A stretch of DNA of 37,680 nucleotides from Wolbachia endosymbiont of Litomosoides brasiliensis (GCF_013366805.1 NZ_WQMO01000011.1:1-37680), one strand, 5' to 3'. Shown: positions 8,929 to 19,139, counted from the first letter of the stretch. Numbers and translations are program-made. Notes: generated from the letters alone by a model not told the origin.

Positions 8929-10261
8929 ATGATTGTAAAAATAAGTGAATTATTAAATTCACCCCTGTACTAAAGATATTTTACACTTCATTTATAACCA
9001 TTCGGGTAATTGTAACTGGAGTTTTTTGTACAGTTCAGCTCAAGTTTACCAACTTTAGATTATTCAAGCATGGAATACAAACACTATTCAACTAGAATGT
9101 AATCATAACGACGGCATAATCACTCATACCCAAGCGTTTGTAGCGGCAATCTCAGAAACGGTTGGCCTTGGAACAATATCAGATTGCAATAGCTATTACA
9201 GCAGGAAACCCGAGTGCAATTTTTTGGATGATAACTATCGAAATACTTTGGCGTGTCAATAAAGTTCATTGAAGTAGCGTTTGCATTCAGTTATCGCTCT
9301 GAAAATAAAACTGGTGTGATTTTTATTACATGAAGTACAGACTTGCAAAGATTGAATTTACAAGAATTGGCAGATTTCTCTCATATACCTGCGCAATTAT
9401 GTTACTTATTGCAATGATTTTTGGTGACATACCATTTCATGCAAATCAAATCGCAGTGTTGTTGAATAACCTCTTTAAATATAGAGCATCTATCATTATA
9501 TCACCACTTATTTTAAGTGTAACACCGGAAAGAATAAAACACATTGCTTTTGTTGCAACAGGTTTAGTGCCGATTATGATAGTGTTATATGTAGGCATGT
9601 GTGTATATCTAATCTGTGTGAACAGAAATAATCTGCTGGATGTTTTATCTACAATATTACAAGATATCTTTAACAGATCAGCTATAAGAGGTGGGGTATT
9701 AAATGGGTTAGTGCCGAAGTGAGAAGATCAGTTTTCGCTAACGAGGTGGTACAGGAACAGCAGCTATAGCGCATTTAGCTGTGAAAGAAAAAGATCCAAT
9801 TAAAGTTGTGATGTTATAATGATTGTACCACTTGTAGACACAATACCAGTCTCATTTTTGACTGATGTTGTGACGATTATCACTGGTATGCATAGCACTA
9901 ATAACGTAAGTGATATTACATTGGTTAGCTCAGTATTTTTAATAATCTTGCCTTTATTCAGCAAGCTAGTTCTTCCGCTAACAATGTTTTCCCTTGCATT
10001 TTCCACAATAATAGCTTATTATTACTATTACAAAGTAGCCTTGTTGTGCTTATTTGGTAACAAAAAAGTACTGATATTGTTTCAAGTTCTTATAACGGTT
10101 TCGGTGTATATTAGTTGTATGTCAAAAAATATAGAATTTACATCTTATCTAGGCAACAGTTTATTTATGTGCCTTATGGTTCCAAATGCTGTTGCAATAT
10201 ATCTACTGAGAAGGGAAGTCTTAAATACAATAGATTCTTATTACAATTCTAAAGGGTATTA
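8929..10261 (+). pseudogene. Decayed sodium:alanine symporter (AGCS family), first of a tandem pair
   Basis: This stretch is a ruined paralogue of the intact gene that begins 4 bases later. It can be aligned by eye: NHNDGIITHTQAFVAAISETVGLGTI near 9100-9180 corresponds to HHNGHITHLQAFVTALSSTVGLGTV of the intact gene; RRSVFANE near 9722 to RAIFASE; and MIVPLVDTI near 9819 to the MIEPCFDT region. Two longer open pieces, 9330-9722 and 9819-10262, survive with membrane character, but stops and frameshifts separate them. The parent carried amino acid with sodium. A tandem duplication followed by loss of the first copy is the simplest reading. Confidence 0.88.
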
Positions 10262-10264
10262 AAC

Positions 10265-11731
10265 ATGATTTATAGATTGCTTTATATAGTATTGCTTTGC
10301 CTATTGTTTAATGACGTGCATGCTACTTCAGGTTTTTATGAGAGCTATGATGCTATGTTAAATGAAATAAACAACTTCATGAATGAAGTGTTATTTTTCA
10401 AGGTTTTCTACGTGCCATTTATAATTCTTCTAGTGGCTTTTAGTTATATCTTTTTAACATTGCGTTTCAAATTTCTCAACATAAAGATGTTTAAACATGC
10501 GTTCGCTATTTTATGTGGAAAATATGGTGCAGATCATCATAATGGTCACATTACGCATCTTCAGGCATTTGTCACTGCACTTTCAAGCACGGTAGGCCTT
10601 GGAACTGTTGCTGGTGTCGCAATTGCAGTTTCAATGGGAGGGCCAGGAGCAGTACCTTGGATGATGATTACAGGCTTTTTTGGTATGTCAGCAAAATTCG
10701 CTGAAGTGACTTTAGCATTCAGGCACAGAACAAAAGGTCAGGAACAGTTATTTAGTGGTCCCTTTCAATACATAAGAAATGGGCTGGAGGAATTTGGATT
10801 CAAGAAACTTGGTATTGTATTGGCTGCCATATATGCGGTATTTTTTGTATTATCAGGTCTGGGAGGAAGTGTAGCATTTCAAACCAATCAAATGGTTTCA
10901 ATGTTATCTGGCTATTCAAATTGGGTGGATAGTCATCCTTGGTTTCTATCTTCCATAATCTCTGCGTTGCTCGCTTTAGTGATTATCGGTGGAATTAGAA
11001 GGATAGCGAAAGTATCTTCTGCACTAGTACCTGTTATGTCACTCATATATATTTTCAGTTGTGTTACAATAATCACGTTTAATATTCACAACCTTGGTAA
11101 TGCATTTAAAATATTATTTTCTAATATGATAGACCTCAATGCCGTTGATGGAGGAATAACAGGTGCATTTGTTGCTGGAGTTCAAAGGGCAATTTTTGCC
11201 AGTGAAGCAGGTGTTGGTTCTGCTTCAATTACTCACGCAGTAGTTAGAGATGAGGAGCCAGTTAGAACTGGACTAGTTGCGATGATAGAACCATGCTTTG
11301 ATACAATGTTAATTTGTTGTCTAACAGGAATAACAATAGTGATAACAGGTGCGTACCAGACTGGCATTGGCGAAGGAATATTGATTACCCAAAGAGCGTT
11401 TGAAACAGTTTCTTCTTGGTTTCCTATACTATTAACTATAGCTGCGCCTTTGTTTGCGTTTTCTTCGGTAATTTCGTTTGTATATTGTTGTGAAATGGGA
11501 TGGCTATATTTGTTTGGTGCAAAAAGTGTTGTAATATACCGCATAATGGTAGTAGTGGTTGCATTTTTCTCAGGTTTGTCTAAAGATATAATGGCTATTG
11601 CTAATATCGGTGGAACTCTGTTCTCTTGTTTGGCTCTTATTAACATGACAGCACTTATACTGTTTAGCAGTCAAGTTAGTGATGAAGTTCAATGTTATCT
11701 AAAAAGGCTAAGAAATAATAAAATCAATTAG
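10265..11731 (+). CDS. Sodium:alanine symporter family (AGCS) amino-acid carrier
   Basis: The product has 488 residues and about 11 membrane helices, and imports an amino acid such as alanine or glycine together with sodium. Family signatures are THLQAFVTALSSTVGLGTV, then MGGPGAVPWMMITGFFGMSAKFAEVTLA, and FASEAGVGSASITHAVVRDE in the C-terminal half. An N-terminal hydrophobic segment plus a periplasmic stretch precede the core. It is preceded by its dead paralogue, only 4 bases away. Exact substrate and direction cannot be told from sequence. Confidence 0.93.
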   Translation: MIYRLLYIVLLCLLFNDVHATSGFYESYDAMLNEINNFMNEVLFFKVFYVPFIILLVAFSYIFLTLRFKFLNIKMFKHAFAILCGKYGADHHNGHITHLQAFVTALSSTVGLGTVAGVAIAVSMGGPGAVPWMMITGFFGMSAKFAEVTLAFRHRTKGQEQLFSGPFQYIRNGLEEFGFKKLGIVLAAIYAVFFVLSGLGGSVAFQTNQMVSMLSGYSNWVDSHPWFLSSIISALLALVIIGGIRRIAKVSSALVPVMSLIYIFSCVTIITFNIHNLGNAFKILFSNMIDLNAVDGGITGAFVAGVQRAIFASEAGVGSASITHAVVRDEEPVRTGLVAMIEPCFDTMLICCLTGITIVITGAYQTGIGEGILITQRAFETVSSWFPILLTIAAPLFAFSSVISFVYCCEMGWLYLFGAKSVVIYRIMVVVVAFFSGLSKDIMAIANIGGTLFSCLALINMTALILFSSQVSDEVQCYLKRLRNNKIN

Positions 11732-11785
11732 GTTCTTGGTGCAATGTCAGTTAAACGAAAAAAACAAATAAGGATGCTAATCTTT

Positions 11786-11814
11786 GGCGTCATTTCAGTG
11801 CATAACACTGGAAT
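11786..11814. repeat. Short palindromic repeat
   Basis: ATTTCAGTG (11792-11800) and CACTGGAAT (11806-11814) form a 9-base stem with one mismatch and a 5-base loop, preceded by GGCGTC. It is the same family as the repeat after wsp and the element at 15993-16223. It sits in the gap between the symporter and plsY, which shows no gene. Confidence 0.6.
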
Positions 11815-11939
11815 ACAGCTCTCTGGTGTACTTATTTGTAATTCCAGCATCTTGAGGTGACATTTTCTTTGGTAAGACCATTCTTAAGCCACAACACTCG
11901 TACAGTTTATACGTCACACGCTAGAATAACACTGAAAGT

Positions 11940-12524
11940 ATGGATATAATGGGAAAATATATAGTTTTTTTATTATCCTACATACTAGGTTCAATACCAT
12001 TTAGTTTAGTTATTACAAAAATAAAAGGAATAAATTTAAGAGAAGTAGGTTCAGGAAATATTGGCGCTACAAATGTTGCAAGAACAGGAAATAAGTGTCT
12101 TGCTGCCTTAGCATTATTTCTGGACTCTTTAAAAGGATTTATTGCGGTTTGTATAGCACAACAATTTTTCGATGATGGTGATTTTTACGTATATGCATCT
12201 GCAATTTTAGCAGTTTTAGGACACATGTTTCCTATATGGTTAAAGTTCAGTGGAGGAAAGGGAGTTGCAACAACTTTAGGAATTTTGATAGCACTCAACA
12301 TCTCTTTAGTATTAGCATTTGTATTTGTTTGGTTAGCAGCATTTTTTGCTTTTCGATACTCCTCTCTTGCTTCTTTAACTTCTACTATAGCTGCCGTGTT
12401 AGCATCCTTCTTTCTCCAAAGAGACTTGTTTTTTACACTATTAATTTTAGCAATATTAATTTTTTTAAAACACTATAAAAATATCATGAATCTTCTGCAA
12501 AGTAGGAAACGTAAGTTTTTATAA
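11940..12524 (+). CDS. plsY: Glycerol-3-phosphate acyltransferase PlsY
   Basis: The 194-residue integral membrane enzyme transfers acyl from acyl-phosphate to glycerol-3-phosphate, the first step of phospholipid synthesis. The three conserved PlsY motifs are visible: GSIPFSLVITKIKGINLREVGSGNIGATNV, then LDSLKGFIAV, and FSGGKGVATTLGIL. About five to seven helices are predicted by eye. Two in-frame starts lie 9 bases apart (11940 and 11949). With psd and pssA it forms a scattered phospholipid set in this window. Confidence 0.95.
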   Translation: MDIMGKYIVFLLSYILGSIPFSLVITKIKGINLREVGSGNIGATNVARTGNKCLAALALFLDSLKGFIAVCIAQQFFDDGDFYVYASAILAVLGHMFPIWLKFSGGKGVATTLGILIALNISLVLAFVFVWLAAFFAFRYSSLASLTSTIAAVLASFFLQRDLFFTLLILAILIFLKHYKNIMNLLQSRKRKFL

Positions 12525-12581
12525 GCTATATTCCATTCCTGCCCCCTCTACTACATCACTAGCAGATGTACCCGTTCAGCT

Positions 12582-13678
12582 TAATACAAATTTTCACTAT
12601 ATAAGGAACGGATAGACAATAATGGAAAAGAATCCTTACTCAAGTAAGTAAAATAGCAAGGTTTAAATGGCGTTGAAATCAAAACTATTGGATGAAAAAG
12701 CTGTAGAATTAGCAAAAGAAATACTGAAGAAAGTACGAAGTAACCATGTGTTGTAAAAAAACAAACACTATAATTGTAGCAAAAAAGTACAGTACAACAG
12801 CCGTAGCAAAAATATGTCGCATTTCAAAAACAGCACTAACTTCATGGATAAAGCACCTAAAATCTGGAAGAGAAAAAAAGTTGCTTACTCGTCTCAACGT
12901 CGTAGAAAAACTAAATTGAATTGTAGTCAATTTGAATAAGTTGAAGTATTGATACAAGAAAACCCTAATATTACCATTAAAGAAATAAGAATAAGAACCT
13001 AGAAAAAACTTGACTTGAATGTAGCAAATCTACAGCACACTGTAATATGCAAAAAATGAAGTTTTCATATATTACGCCAAGGCTAATTTACAATAAACAA
13101 GATAAGGTAGATAGGAAGAGTTTTAAAAAACTTAATGAAACTATTGGCAAGTATCCTGAATAAGAGTTATTTTTCTTTTATAAATTGCGGTTTAACACAC
13201 ATTCGAAAGTTGGATGCGGGCGGTTTAAAAAGGGCATTAGAATACAGGTTAAAGTAAAATTAGTTAGATAAAAATTTTTATTTCTACAGTGCAGTTAGTT
13301 CTGGAAATGAAGAGAGTTTTAGTTTGTTTGCATCTAATGTCAATACTAATTTTATGAATGTATTTCTTGAACAAATGTTACAATATTTAAGAACACGAGG
13401 AGCCTTTTTCGCCATGAATGTGCTAGTTAGCATAAGCCAAAAATTTAAAGGTACCTAAAAATATTGAGATTATATACGTACCACTATACTTATCCGAGCT
13501 CAACTTTATTGAGAGACTTTGGTTGTATATAAAACGAACATTTTCACAATAAAGTCTATAATACAGTTACTTTGCTTGAGAGTGCTTTGTGCAAATTTAT
13601 TACCTCTCTTTCTCACTTACAATCAAACAACTCTGCGATGTCACTCATTTGATCTATTAATAATAAGAATTAATATAA
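12582..13678 (+). mobile_element. Degenerate IS630-family element, copy B
   Basis: This is a whole element of about 1.1 kb on the plus strand. Its transposase starts at 12667 (ATGGCGTTGAAATC, reading MALKSKLLDEKA), but stops and frameshifts follow within 30 codons. The helix-turn-helix N-terminal part is near 12667-12920 and the DDE region near 13340-13520 (MNVFLEQMLQYLRTRGAFF). The start of the element, near TTAATACAAATTTTCACTAT, resembles the starts of the other copies. It lies between plsY and convergent purQ. No transposase can be made. Confidence 0.85.
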
Positions 13679-13787
13679 TCTCCTGTGCCACAGTAAAATA
13701 AATGCACAACGCTAAGCTAAAATAATTTAGGTTGCCAATAATTTAATAGAAAATATTTGTTCAATCTCGACCATAAATCCTTAAATT

Positions 13788-14585
13788 TTAACAAAAATAC
13801 CTTAGTGCATTTTCAAATATAAGCATTCCGTCTCCATATTTTAGCATAGCAATCTCCAAGCGCTTGCATTTTTCTTTTTCAAGTGGCCAGTTGTCCTGCT
13901 GAGTAAAAAATATTCCCCTTTCCGGATGAGGCATTAAAGCTAACACTCTGCCACTTCTATCTGATAAAGCCGCCAGGTCATATGTAGATCCGCTCGGATT
14001 ATAAGGAAATTGCAAGTTGGCATAATCACCATCTTTATTGATGTAACGCAGTGCAACTAAATTATTTTCAATCAATTGATCTAAAACACCTTGATTCATA
14101 AAAAACTTTCCTTCTCCATGAGCAATAGGAAGATATAACTCATTTAGGCCACGCAACCAAACAGAACTACTTTGTGGGCTAACTTTTACTTTAATCCAAC
14201 GGCACTGATAATTACCTATATCATTACGCATTAAGGCCAGGTTAGAAAACTCCGGGATTAACTTCACTAATATCTGACAACCGTTACATATTCCTATAAC
14301 AAGCTTGTCCTGAGATAAAAATTCTTGAAACGTATCTAATAAGTTATTCTTAATACGCAAAGCAAAAGCATTACCAGCACCAGTGTCATCACCGTAGGAA
14401 AAACCCCCTGGGATTGCAAGTATATTACTCAACCTCAGTTCACCTGGATTTTTTATGATCTCATTAATGTGAATGATTCTTACTTCTATATTGCTGATAC
14501 CAAGTTTTCTACCACATTCTACAAATGCAAACGCAGTTTCCTTTTCACAATTTAAGCCATAACCAGATAAAACGGTAACCTTCAT
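13788..14585 (-). CDS. purQ: Phosphoribosylformylglycinamidine synthase, glutamine amidotransferase subunit
   Basis: The 265-residue subunit strips ammonia from glutamine for the fourth step of purine synthesis. It is a class I glutaminase: the nucleophile is Cys100 in GICNGCQ, and the partner His220 and Glu222 sit in MPHPERG. GGFSYGDDTGAGNAFALRI near residues 60-78 is typical of PurQ. It starts 3 bases after the stop of pstA, so it is likely transcribed with it. The synthase subunit PurL is not in the window. Confidence 0.95.
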   Translation of the reverse strand: MKVTVLSGYGLNCEKETAFAFVECGRKLGISNIEVRIIHINEIIKNPGELRLSNILAIPGGFSYGDDTGAGNAFALRIKNNLLDTFQEFLSQDKLVIGICNGCQILVKLIPEFSNLALMRNDIGNYQCRWIKVKVSPQSSSVWLRGLNELYLPIAHGEGKFFMNQGVLDQLIENNLVALRYINKDGDYANLQFPYNPSGSTYDLAALSDRSGRVLALMPHPERGIFFTQQDNWPLEKEKCKRLEIAMLKYGDGMLIFENALRYFC

Positions 14586-14588
14586 GAA

Positions 14589-15839
14589 TTAAAAGTTAAA
14601 AAATTCAAATTTTCTTTTTACAAAATTTGCTACCAAATTTAGAGCAAACAACATTATCAACAAGGCTATAATTGCAATAGCAGCAAGTTCGACAAATGCA
14701 ATTTCAGGACTACTTGACCATATATATATTTGTACAGGCAGAACAGTTGCCGGGTCAAAAAAGGACCTGGGTGTGTCAGCGATAAACGCTACCATGCCTA
14801 TTACAAGCAAAGGAGAAGACTCACCTAAAACTCTTGCAACTGCAAGCATAGTACCATGTATTATCCTTGGTAAAGCAATCGGTAAAGAGTGATCTAATAT
14901 CACCCTAATGTGAGGCGCTCCAAGAGCAAAAGCTGCATCTTTTATTGTAATAGGAACATTGGCAAAGGCATTTTTTGTTGCAATTATAATATTAGGTAAC
15001 ATTATAAATGAAAGAGTCATTCCCCCAACAAGTGGCGAAGAACGTGGTAGTCCAAATATTTCAAGGTAGAGAGTTAAGCCTACTACACCAAATATTATTG
15101 AAGGCACTGCAGCAAGGTTATTTATGCTAACCTCTATAACATTAGTTATCATATTATTTCTAGGCATAAATTCGTGGAGACAGATGCCCGACATAATTCC
15201 CACTGGTAACGCTAAAGCCAAGCATACTATAATCGTCATCAACGAACCAACAAATGCTCCCAAGATTCCTGCATTTTCAGGTTCACGAGAGTCAGATTCA
15301 AGAAATAAAGATTTATTGAAAAATTTTCCTACTCTCCCTTGTTCTTTTAGCCAACTAAGCAACCCAGCATAATGACTGTTAAAATACTTACCCTTATTTA
15401 TTGAATTTGTTATACTTGATGCGGTAAACCAGATTTCGTATTTACCACTATGTTTTACTTTCCTACGAACAAAATTCTCCAGCTCCTTGTAAGAATTACG
15501 ACTTAAAATCTCGTCACTACTCTTGAAATCAGTCCCCTCAAATATCTTTTGCAGAGAATCATTTAGTAAGTTAATAGATTTATACCGCAAATCGCTAAGG
15601 TTATTTGCTAAGTCAAAATCAGTGTTTACTTCAATTGGTAATAGAACTTTTGTTACTGTTAAGGCACTATAAGAGTTAATCAATATACTCAGCAATATAC
15701 ACACAGGGCAGCCAAGCGAAATAATTAGCGTTATAAAAGAACAGAAATATAACGCTTTATCTTTTTTATTCTTCCTTTTTATACGAGCATGCACACGCCT
15801 AGACTGAAGCAGTTTAAGAAATTTTGTCTTTATGCCCAT
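14589..15839 (-). CDS. pstA: Phosphate ABC transporter permease PstA
   Basis: The 416-residue membrane protein is one of two permeases of a phosphate importer. The binding-protein-dependent transport domain covers about residues 200-410, with ALPVGIMSGICLHEFMP, then INNLAAVPSIIFGVVGLTLYLEIFG and the coupling loop DAAFALGAPHIRVILDHSLPIALPRI. An unusual N-terminal extension of about 190 residues, mostly soluble after one helix at 30-55, precedes it. This long form is seen in some alphaproteobacterial PstA. The partner genes pstB, pstC and pstS are not in the window. purQ follows 3 bases later. Confidence 0.93.
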   Translation of the reverse strand: MGIKTKFLKLLQSRRVHARIKRKNKKDKALYFCSFITLIISLGCPVCILLSILINSYSALTVTKVLLPIEVNTDFDLANNLSDLRYKSINLLNDSLQKIFEGTDFKSSDEILSRNSYKELENFVRRKVKHSGKYEIWFTASSITNSINKGKYFNSHYAGLLSWLKEQGRVGKFFNKSLFLESDSREPENAGILGAFVGSLMTIIVCLALALPVGIMSGICLHEFMPRNNMITNVIEVSINNLAAVPSIIFGVVGLTLYLEIFGLPRSSPLVGGMTLSFIMLPNIIIATKNAFANVPITIKDAAFALGAPHIRVILDHSLPIALPRIIHGTMLAVARVLGESSPLLVIGMVAFIADTPRSFFDPATVLPVQIYIWSSSPEIAFVELAAIAIIALLIMLFALNLVANFVKRKFEFFNF

Positions 15840-15992
15840 TTATTTTCAGTCCTTTTTTTGTTGCTCAAGTGTGTAATGACGTCATGCAAGCTAATACTGA
15901 AGTCCATTTCTTTCTTCCCGAATCCTACAGTCAAACTCACAACTGTACGAACCTTCCGCATTGTGGTAGAGTAAACACAAGACACAATTGCC

Positions 15993-16223
15993 GGTATCAT
16001 TCCAGTGCGTAACATTGGAATCCAGGAAAGTTTGCTTGTAGACAAGTAAACTAATTTGTTGAGTATAGAAAGTTGCTGATCTTATACTAAATAAATGCCT
16101 TTGACGAGGTTGCATAAAAAGCTGGATTCCAGTGTCAGCTGCTTTCATGAAATCGTTTATTATGTAACGCCGTATCATATCAAAATACTCTTATAGTTGT
16201 ATATCATGCGCTGGAATGATACC
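15993..16223. repeat. MITE-like palindromic element with 15-base terminal inverted repeats
   Basis: The left end GGTATCATTCCAGTG (15993-16007) and the right end CGCTGGAATGATACC (16209-16223) are inverted copies that match at 14 of 15 bases. The interior (ATTGGAATCC, GGATTCCAGTGTCAG) carries further copies of the same word. It occupies most of the gap between pstA and rplS. No ORF of note is inside. A related element of similar length lies within priA. Confidence 0.75.
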
Positions 16224-16243
16224 ATTAACATCATGCTACATTC

Positions 16244-16621
16244 CTACTTAGAACTATTGCTTTTGTAAGTAGCGCGCTCTTTTATCCTTGCAGCTTTTCC
16301 AAATAGCTTACATAGGTAGTACAACTTTGCCCTACGAACCTTCCCTCTTCTTGTTACCTGGACTGAAGCTAATGTGGGAGAGTAAATAAAAAATTGAGAC
16401 ACTATACTTTCTCCATGACTTACTTTTCTAACTGCAAAAGAAGAATGTAATCCTCGATTTCTTTTTGATATACATACACCTTCAAACACCTGTATACGCT
16501 CACTTGCACCGTCAACTACTTTAAAAGTAATCTTCAAATCATCACCAGGATGAAATTCTGGCACTTCTTTAGCCAATACTTGCATTTGTTGCTTATTGAA
16601 CTTTTCAAGTAAATTTGTCAT
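16244..16621 (-). CDS. rplS: Large ribosomal subunit protein L19
   Basis: The 125-residue protein sits at the interface of the ribosomal subunits. The family core is [35 protein letters not shown] followed by [23 protein letters not shown] and the basic [13 protein letters not shown]. The start overlaps the end of trmD by 17 bases, which repeats the conserved trmD-rplS order of bacteria, so the two are expected to be co-transcribed. Length is normal for the family. Confidence 0.97.
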   Translation of the reverse strand: MTNLLEKFNKQQMQVLAKEVPEFHPGDDLKITFKVVDGASERIQVFEGVCISKRNRGLHSSFAVRKVSHGESIVSQFFIYSPTLASVQVTRRGKVRRAKLYYLCKLFGKAARIKERATYKSNSSK

Positions 16622-17312
16622 TTATCTCTCTATCTAATAATTCAGGCCTACGTCTTTTCGTTATAACTTGAGACTGCTTCTGTCTCCAATCACCTATTTT
16701 TTTGTGATTACCAGATAACAGAATTTCAGGTACTCTATGTTTCCTCCACCGCTCAGGTCTAGTATACTGAGGGTACTCAAGCATACCACCTCTATAACTA
16801 AAACTCTCCTCAACAATACTATCAGAATTACTTACTACACCAGGAAGAAGCCTAACGCACGCATCAAGAACCACCATCGCAGCTGGTTCACCTCCTGAAA
16901 GTATATAATCTCCAATACTTAACTCATAAGGAGTATACTCATCAATCACTCTTTGGTCAATACCCTCAAATCGACCACATAATATCGTTATATGAGAAAA
17001 TCCTACCAATTTCTTCGCAATGCTCTGATCAAATTTTGTGCCAGACGGAGTCATATAAATAAATCTAGTATCCTTATGGGCAGAAAGTACATTATCAACT
17101 GCATCACCAACTACATCAGGGCGCATAACCATCCCTGCTCCACCCCCATACGGAACATCGTCTACTGTCAAATGCTTATCTTTGGCAAAAAAACGAATAT
17201 TTATCACTTCAAGGTTCCATATCTTCTTCTCTAATGCTTTTCCAGTAAGGGAATAGTTTAAAAATCCAGGAAACATTCCCGGGAATATAGTTAATATTAT
17301 AACATTGAACAT
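16605..17312 (-). CDS. trmD: tRNA (guanine-37-N1)-methyltransferase
   Basis: The 235-residue enzyme methylates G37 next to the tRNA anticodon using S-adenosylmethionine. The SPOUT knot is visible in [17 protein letters not shown] (near residues 52-70) and [23 protein letters not shown] (near 128-150). [20 protein letters not shown] is the usual N-terminus. It is the first gene of a two-gene unit with rplS. It diverges from purC across a 69-base gap that contains two TATAAT boxes. Confidence 0.97.
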   Translation of the reverse strand: MFNVIILTIFPGMFPGFLNYSLTGKALEKKIWNLEVINIRFFAKDKHLTVDDVPYGGGAGMVMRPDVVGDAVDNVLSAHKDTRFIYMTPSGTKFDQSIAKKLVGFSHITILCGRFEGIDQRVIDEYTPYELSIGDYILSGGEPAAMVVLDACVRLLPGVVSNSDSIVEESFSYRGGMLEYPQYTRPERWRKHRVPEILLSGNHKKIGDWRQKQSQVITKRRRPELLDREINDKFT

Positions 17313-17349
17313 CTTTATAAATTTGTAGTAAACTTAAGTAGTAATTTGA

Positions 17350-17364
17350 TATAATACCTATAAT
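17350..17364 (+). promoter_or_regulatory. Candidate -10 boxes upstream of purC
   Basis: Two perfect TATAAT boxes lie at 17350-17355 and 17359-17364, within the short gap between the divergent trmD and purC, 18-32 bases before the purC start. No good -35 box at standard spacing was seen, so the promoter is only tentative. Confidence 0.4.
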
Positions 17365-17381
17365 ATATAGTTAAATCACAC

Positions 17382-18104
17382 ATGTTGCCAGACAAAATAA
17401 TATATGAAGGTAAAGCAAAGTTCATTATTGAAACTAAAGACCCATTAACTGTCATACAATACTTCAAAGATGATGTTACAGCTTTCAATAAAGAAAAATG
17501 TGAAATTATCGAGGGTAAAGGAAAAATTAATAATTGCATTAGCGCCTTTATCATGAAAATACTTGAGAAAGCAGGAATTAACACACACTTTATAAAAACT
17601 CTAAGTGAAAGAGAACAGCTAGTTAAAAAACTAAAAATTATACCTCTTGAAATAGTAGTAAGAAATATCGCGGCTGGCAGTTTTTGCAAGCGCTTCAATA
17701 TAAAAGAAGGTAAGAAGCTTGCATCTCCTATAATCGAGTTTTTTTATAAAAACAACAGCCTAGCTGATCCAATGGTAAATGAAAATCACGTACTATATTT
17801 TAGCTGGCTATCTCATAAAGAAATGAAAAAAATTAAAACTACAACCCTCAAAATCAACACAGTTCTAATTGACTTATTTTTTAATGCAGGAATAGATTTA
17901 GTCGACCTTAAATTGGAATTTGGCAGACCAATAAACGATGATATAAAGATCACTTTGGCAGATGAGATTAGCCCTGACAACTGTAGGTTATGGGATAAAA
18001 ATACACGCAAAAAACTAGATAAAGACGTCTTTCGCTTAAATTTAGGAAACTTAAAGGAAGCATACCTAGAAATCGCAAAAAGGTTATCAATCAAGTTATA
18101 CTAA
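17382..18104 (+). CDS. purC: Phosphoribosylaminoimidazole-succinocarboxamide synthase
   Basis: The 240-residue enzyme joins aspartate to CAIR, using ATP, in de novo purine synthesis. Characteristic parts are IYEGKAKFIIETKDP (ATP-binding glycine loop), DDVTAFN, then EIVVRNIAAGSFCKRF, LVDLKLEFG, and the C-terminal ADEISPDNCRLWD. It meets purM end to end, with the stop codons adjacent at 18104/18105, so the two pur genes are convergent rather than in one operon. Confidence 0.97.
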   Translation: MLPDKIIYEGKAKFIIETKDPLTVIQYFKDDVTAFNKEKCEIIEGKGKINNCISAFIMKILEKAGINTHFIKTLSEREQLVKKLKIIPLEIVVRNIAAGSFCKRFNIKEGKKLASPIIEFFYKNNSLADPMVNENHVLYFSWLSHKEMKKIKTTTLKINTVLIDLFFNAGIDLVDLKLEFGRPINDDIKITLADEISPDNCRLWDKNTRKKLDKDVFRLNLGNLKEAYLEIAKRLSIKLY

Positions 18105-19139
18105 TTAAAACACTACTCCATCAAATGATGGATTGCATTTCTCATCAAGTTTCCCAATGATCTTAATTTTTTCCCCACGCTTTTGGAAATGATTTTTTAC
18201 GCCTTGTATATTTTCAGGATCTAAAATTAATATCATACCAATACCACAATTAAATGTTCTTAACATTTCTTTCTTCCCCACTTTACCCTCTTCCATCAGC
18301 CACAAAAATATATCTGGCCATTTCCAAGAATTGATGTCTATGTCTGCAAACAAATTTTTTGGGAGAATTCGTGGAACATTATCCACCAAGCCACCACCTG
18401 TGATGTGTGCAATACCTTTTACCTGTGACATAATAGGCAGTAAAGAATCAACATATACTTTTGTTGGCTTGAGTAACACCTCACCCCAAAGTTGATTATC
18501 CCACCAAGACGGATCATTGTAACTTATGCCTAAATCTTCAAAAATATGACGCACCAAAGAAAGTCCATTTGAATGAATTCCACTTGATTCCAAGCCAACT
18601 ATATAATCACCTGCTTTCATCAAACCATAACCAGGAAGAATCTTGCTCTTATCAACCACTCCAACCACAAATCCTGCAAGGTCATAGCGATTATTATCAT
18701 ACATTCCAGGCATCTCTGCGGTTTCTCCACCAACCAATGCTATCTTAGCCTGTTTACATCCCTCTGTAATACCCTGAATTACAGACAATAGAACATCTTT
18801 GTTCAAAGCACCTGTTGCAAAATAATCAAGGAAAAATAAAGGTGTTGCCCCCTGGACAAGCAAATCATTCACGCACGCTGCAACTAAATCTATACCTATA
18901 GTATCATGTTTACCTATTTCTTGTGCTATCAACAGCTTTGTACCTACTCCATCAGTTGAGGAAACTAGTACAGGATGATTATATTTCTCACTTAACGCAG
19001 CAAAATCAAACAGTGCAGAGAATGAACCCACCTCGCTAATTACTTCCTCCCTTTTATTTTCATCAACAACAAGTTGAACTTCTTTTATTAGTTTACTATA
19101 TAATTTAAGATCTACTCCAGATTTAGCATAAGTATTCAT
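18105..19139 (-). CDS. purM: Phosphoribosylformylglycinamidine cyclo-ligase (AIR synthetase)
   Basis: The 344-residue enzyme closes the imidazole ring to make AIR, directly after the PurQ/PurL step. Landmarks are NTYAKSGVDLKLY at the N-terminus, LVSSTDGVGTKLLIAQ, DLVAACVNDLLVQGATPLFFLDYFA, ALVGGETAEMPGMY and GIAHITGGGLVDNVPRILP. Length is normal. It is convergent with purC and divergent from the phosphotransferase gene. Confidence 0.97.
   Translation of the reverse strand: MNTYAKSGVDLKLYSKLIKEVQLVVDENKREEVISEVGSFSALFDFAALSEKYNHPVLVSSTDGVGTKLLIAQEIGKHDTIGIDLVAACVNDLLVQGATPLFFLDYFATGALNKDVLLSVIQGITEGCKQAKIALVGGETAEMPGMYDNNRYDLAGFVVGVVDKSKILPGYGLMKAGDYIVGLESSGIHSNGLSLVRHIFEDLGISYNDPSWWDNQLWGEVLLKPTKVYVDSLLPIMSQVKGIAHITGGGLVDNVPRILPKNLFADIDINSWKWPDIFLWLMEEGKVGKKEMLRTFNCGIGMILILDPENIQGVKNHFQKRGEKIKIIGKLDEKCNPSFDGVVF

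Noticed and set aside
9330-10262. Two open frames (9330-9722 and 9819-10262) as separate membrane proteins
   Set aside because: They align in order with the intact symporter downstream, so they are pieces of one dead paralogue.
15830-16178. Open frames in the gap between pstA and rplS
   Set aside because: They consist mostly of the MITE-like repeat and show no protein features.
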